From Pseudomonas sp. ZH-FAD (lineage in GTDB: Bacteria > Pseudomonadota > Gammaproteobacteria > Pseudomonadales > Pseudomonadaceae): a stretch of 64,000 nucleotides of DNA. The stretch lies in contig NZ_PGLR01000026.1 in assembly GCF_002803095.1 (NCBI RefSeq), positions 26,189 to 90,188 on the forward strand, given 5' to 3'. The stretch's first letter is position 1; every line of letters starts with the position of its first letter. Both the position numbers and the translations under genes were made by a program. Shown in pieces: positions 62,908 through 64,000 of the stretch. The notes under the pieces are model-generated. The model was not told the origin of the DNA, did no database searches, and saw only the letters and a program-made list of their open reading frames with translations.

Positions 62908-63810
62908 ATGCATGACCTCAATGATCTGTTCTACTTCGCCAAGGTAGTGGAAGCCGGTGGTTTCGCCGCTGCCGGGCGCGCCCTGGGCATTCCCAAATCG
63001 CGCCTGTCGCGGCGCATCGCTGAGCTGGAGCAACGCCTGGGTGCGCGTTTGCTACAGCGCTCGACACGCAAACTGGTGCTGACCGATATCGGCGAACGCT
63101 ACCTGCGCCATTGCCAGGCAATGCTGCTGGAGGCCGAACAGGCCGAGGAAACCGTGACCAACCTGACCAGCGAACCGCGTGGTCGGGTGCGCTTCTCCAC
63201 CCCACCGGGCGTGGCCCTGCTGCCCGACGTGATCAATGATTTTCTGACGCGCTACCCCAGGGTGCAGCTGGAGGTCGTACAGACCAGCCGCCGCATCGAT
63301 CTGCTCAACGAGGCCGTGGACGTCGCCCTGCGCGTGCGCAACGCCGACGACGAAGAACCGGGTCTGATCACTCGTCGCCTGCTACCAGCACGCGCGCTGG
63401 TGGTGGCGCGCCCGGATCTGATCGCCGGGCTGCGCCTGGAGCAGCCCGAAGATCTGCAGCAGTTGCCCGCGCTGGGCGCCATCGGAGCCGACCGGCGTAT
63501 TCATCTGCGCTTTCATCACAACACGACGCAGGAGGCTCGCGAAATCGCCCTGGAGGCGCGCCTGGCCGTCGACGACTTTCCCATGCGCAAGTCGGCGGCA
63601 CTGGCCGGGGTGGGCATTACCCTGCTGCCCACCACCTACTGCCACGAGGAACTGGCCGATGGCAGCCTGGTGTCATTGCTGCCGCACTGGACGGTGCCTG
63701 AGGGTTATGTCCAGTTGGCCTACACCCACAGGCGCGGCATGTCGCCGGCTGTCCGCGCCTGGATCGAGTTGCTCAGCGACGCATTCAGTCGCTGGAGCTT
63801 CCCGCTCTGA
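62908..63810 (+). CDS. LysR-family regulator (divergent from azoR)
   Basis: This 300-residue LysR-type regulator begins MHDLNDLFYFAKVVEAGGFA, with recognition helix KSRLSRRIAELEQRLGARLL and the TRKLVLTDIGERY segment typical of the group that controls quinone reductase and azoreductase genes. The gap to azoR (62789-62907) contains ATTAATAGGACGAT-like sequence just before its start, but no strong dyad. It ends one base before the tail of the chemoreceptor gene on the other strand. The inducer is unknown. Confidence 0.9.
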   Translation: MHDLNDLFYFAKVVEAGGFAAAGRALGIPKSRLSRRIAELEQRLGARLLQRSTRKLVLTDIGERYLRHCQAMLLEAEQAEETVTNLTSEPRGRVRFSTPPGVALLPDVINDFLTRYPRVQLEVVQTSRRIDLLNEAVDVALRVRNADDEEPGLITRRLLPARALVVARPDLIAGLRLEQPEDLQQLPALGAIGADRRIHLRFHHNTTQEAREIALEARLAVDDFPMRKSAALAGVGITLLPTTYCHEELADGSLVSLLPHWTVPEGYVQLAYTHRRGMSPAVRAWIELLSDAFSRWSFPL

Positions 63811-63811
63811 C

Positions 63812-64000
63812 TCAGATGCGGAACTGCCGCACCAGCGCCCCGAGGCGATCGCCCAGGCCAGCCAGGCTGCGCGCCGTCTGTGCGCCCTGCTCGGCCTCGC
63901 CGGCCACACTGTCCACGGCGACGGCGATCTGATGCACGCTGCGATTGATCTCCTCGGCCACTGCCGTCTGCTCCTCCGCGGCGCTGGCGATCTGCGCGTT
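63812..64000 (-). CDS. Methyl-accepting chemotaxis protein, 3' end (5' part outside window)
   Basis: The last 62 residues of a chemoreceptor are present. IASAAEEQTAVAEEINRSVH is the hallmark of the methylation helix near the signalling domain end, continuing to LGDRLGALVRQFRI and a TGA stop. The sensor and HAMP parts lie beyond the right edge, so the ligand cannot be guessed. It reads leftward and abuts the LysR gene by one base. Confidence 0.92.
   Translation of the reverse strand, partial: NAQIASAAEEQTAVAEEINRSVHQIAVAVDSVAGEAEQGAQTARSLAGLGDRLGALVRQFRI

Overview
The window is a 64 kb piece of a high-GC gammaproteobacterial chromosome, most likely Pseudomonas sensu lato (mendocina/oleovorans-like group). 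This rests on the gene content (PilU, HMG-CoA lyase beside acetoacetyl-CoA synthetase, PdxY, a YbiT-type ABC-F protein, many LysR regulators), the typical Pseudomonas REP hairpin at 500-547, and a uniform GC-rich codon bias. The species is not proven. No rRNA, tRNA, CRISPR array, transposase or prophage was recognised; the window is ordinary chromosome with several accessory metabolic blocks.

Layout. 1-2662: ketone-body and leucine catabolism (HMG-CoA lyase end, acetoacetyl-CoA synthetase). 2768-4975: an RsbQ-like hydrolase overlapping a PAS-GGDEF cyclase, then a small secreted protein. 4973-5117: a MITE-like repeat. 5115-12154: PilU, a parvulin and a mosaic of LysR/TetR regulators with small enzymes (SnoaL-like, RidA, nitroreductase). 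12257-14425: VOC protein, homoserine-dehydrogenase-like protein and glutamine amidotransferase. 14612-18417: a complete FecBCDE-type siderophore ABC importer behind a possible Fur box, convergent with pdxY. 19574-25981: organosulfur operon (two SfnB-like flavoproteins, a DszA/NtaA-like monooxygenase, a MetQNI-like importer). 26150-27995: an ArsR regulator with three matching operators controlling a quinone-oxidoreductase-like protein and an ABM monooxygenase. 28181-30543: DUF2790 protein and a patatin with an apparent membrane insert. 30601-35516: sulfonate/taurine operon on the minus strand (TauD, two paralogous binding proteins, ATPase, permease). 35924-38480: HxlR regulator divergent from an isochorismatase-like protein and an MFS exporter.

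The most interesting block is 38578-46039: a CcdA-thioredoxin fusion (DipZ-like), a DUF2790 protein, an OmpR/histidine-kinase pair whose sensor has a methionine-rich periplasmic stretch, a ferric-reductase-like membrane protein, a DoxX protein and, converging on them, hvfC-hvfB-hvfA-like genes. The last gene encodes an exported peptide with five EGKCG repeats fused to two EF-hands. The same direct repeat, GATACA-N4-GATACA (or one base off), lies upstream of the two-component genes, the reductase-DoxX pair and the precursor gene. This suggests one soft-metal regulon built round a modified Cys-rich peptide of the HvfA/bufferin/GIG class.

46045-48561: LysR, an atypical SDR, a tautomerase, and scrambled remnants of a GGDEF gene. 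48866-53164: cystine/D-cysteine block (orphan MetQ-like protein, D-cysteine desulfhydrase, cystine ABC importer). 53264-56045: a GAF-PAS-GGDEF-EAL gene enclosed by a 63-bp inverted repeat. 56335-60225: NCS1 permease, nitrilase, small membrane protein and LysR regulator. 60534-64000: ABC-F protein, azoreductase, LysR regulator and the 3' end of a chemoreceptor gene.

Three separate sulfur-scavenging loci (19.5-26 kb, 30.6-35.5 kb, 48.9-53.2 kb) share AT-rich upstream islands with a common TATAAGAAA core, consistent with joint control by sulfur limitation.
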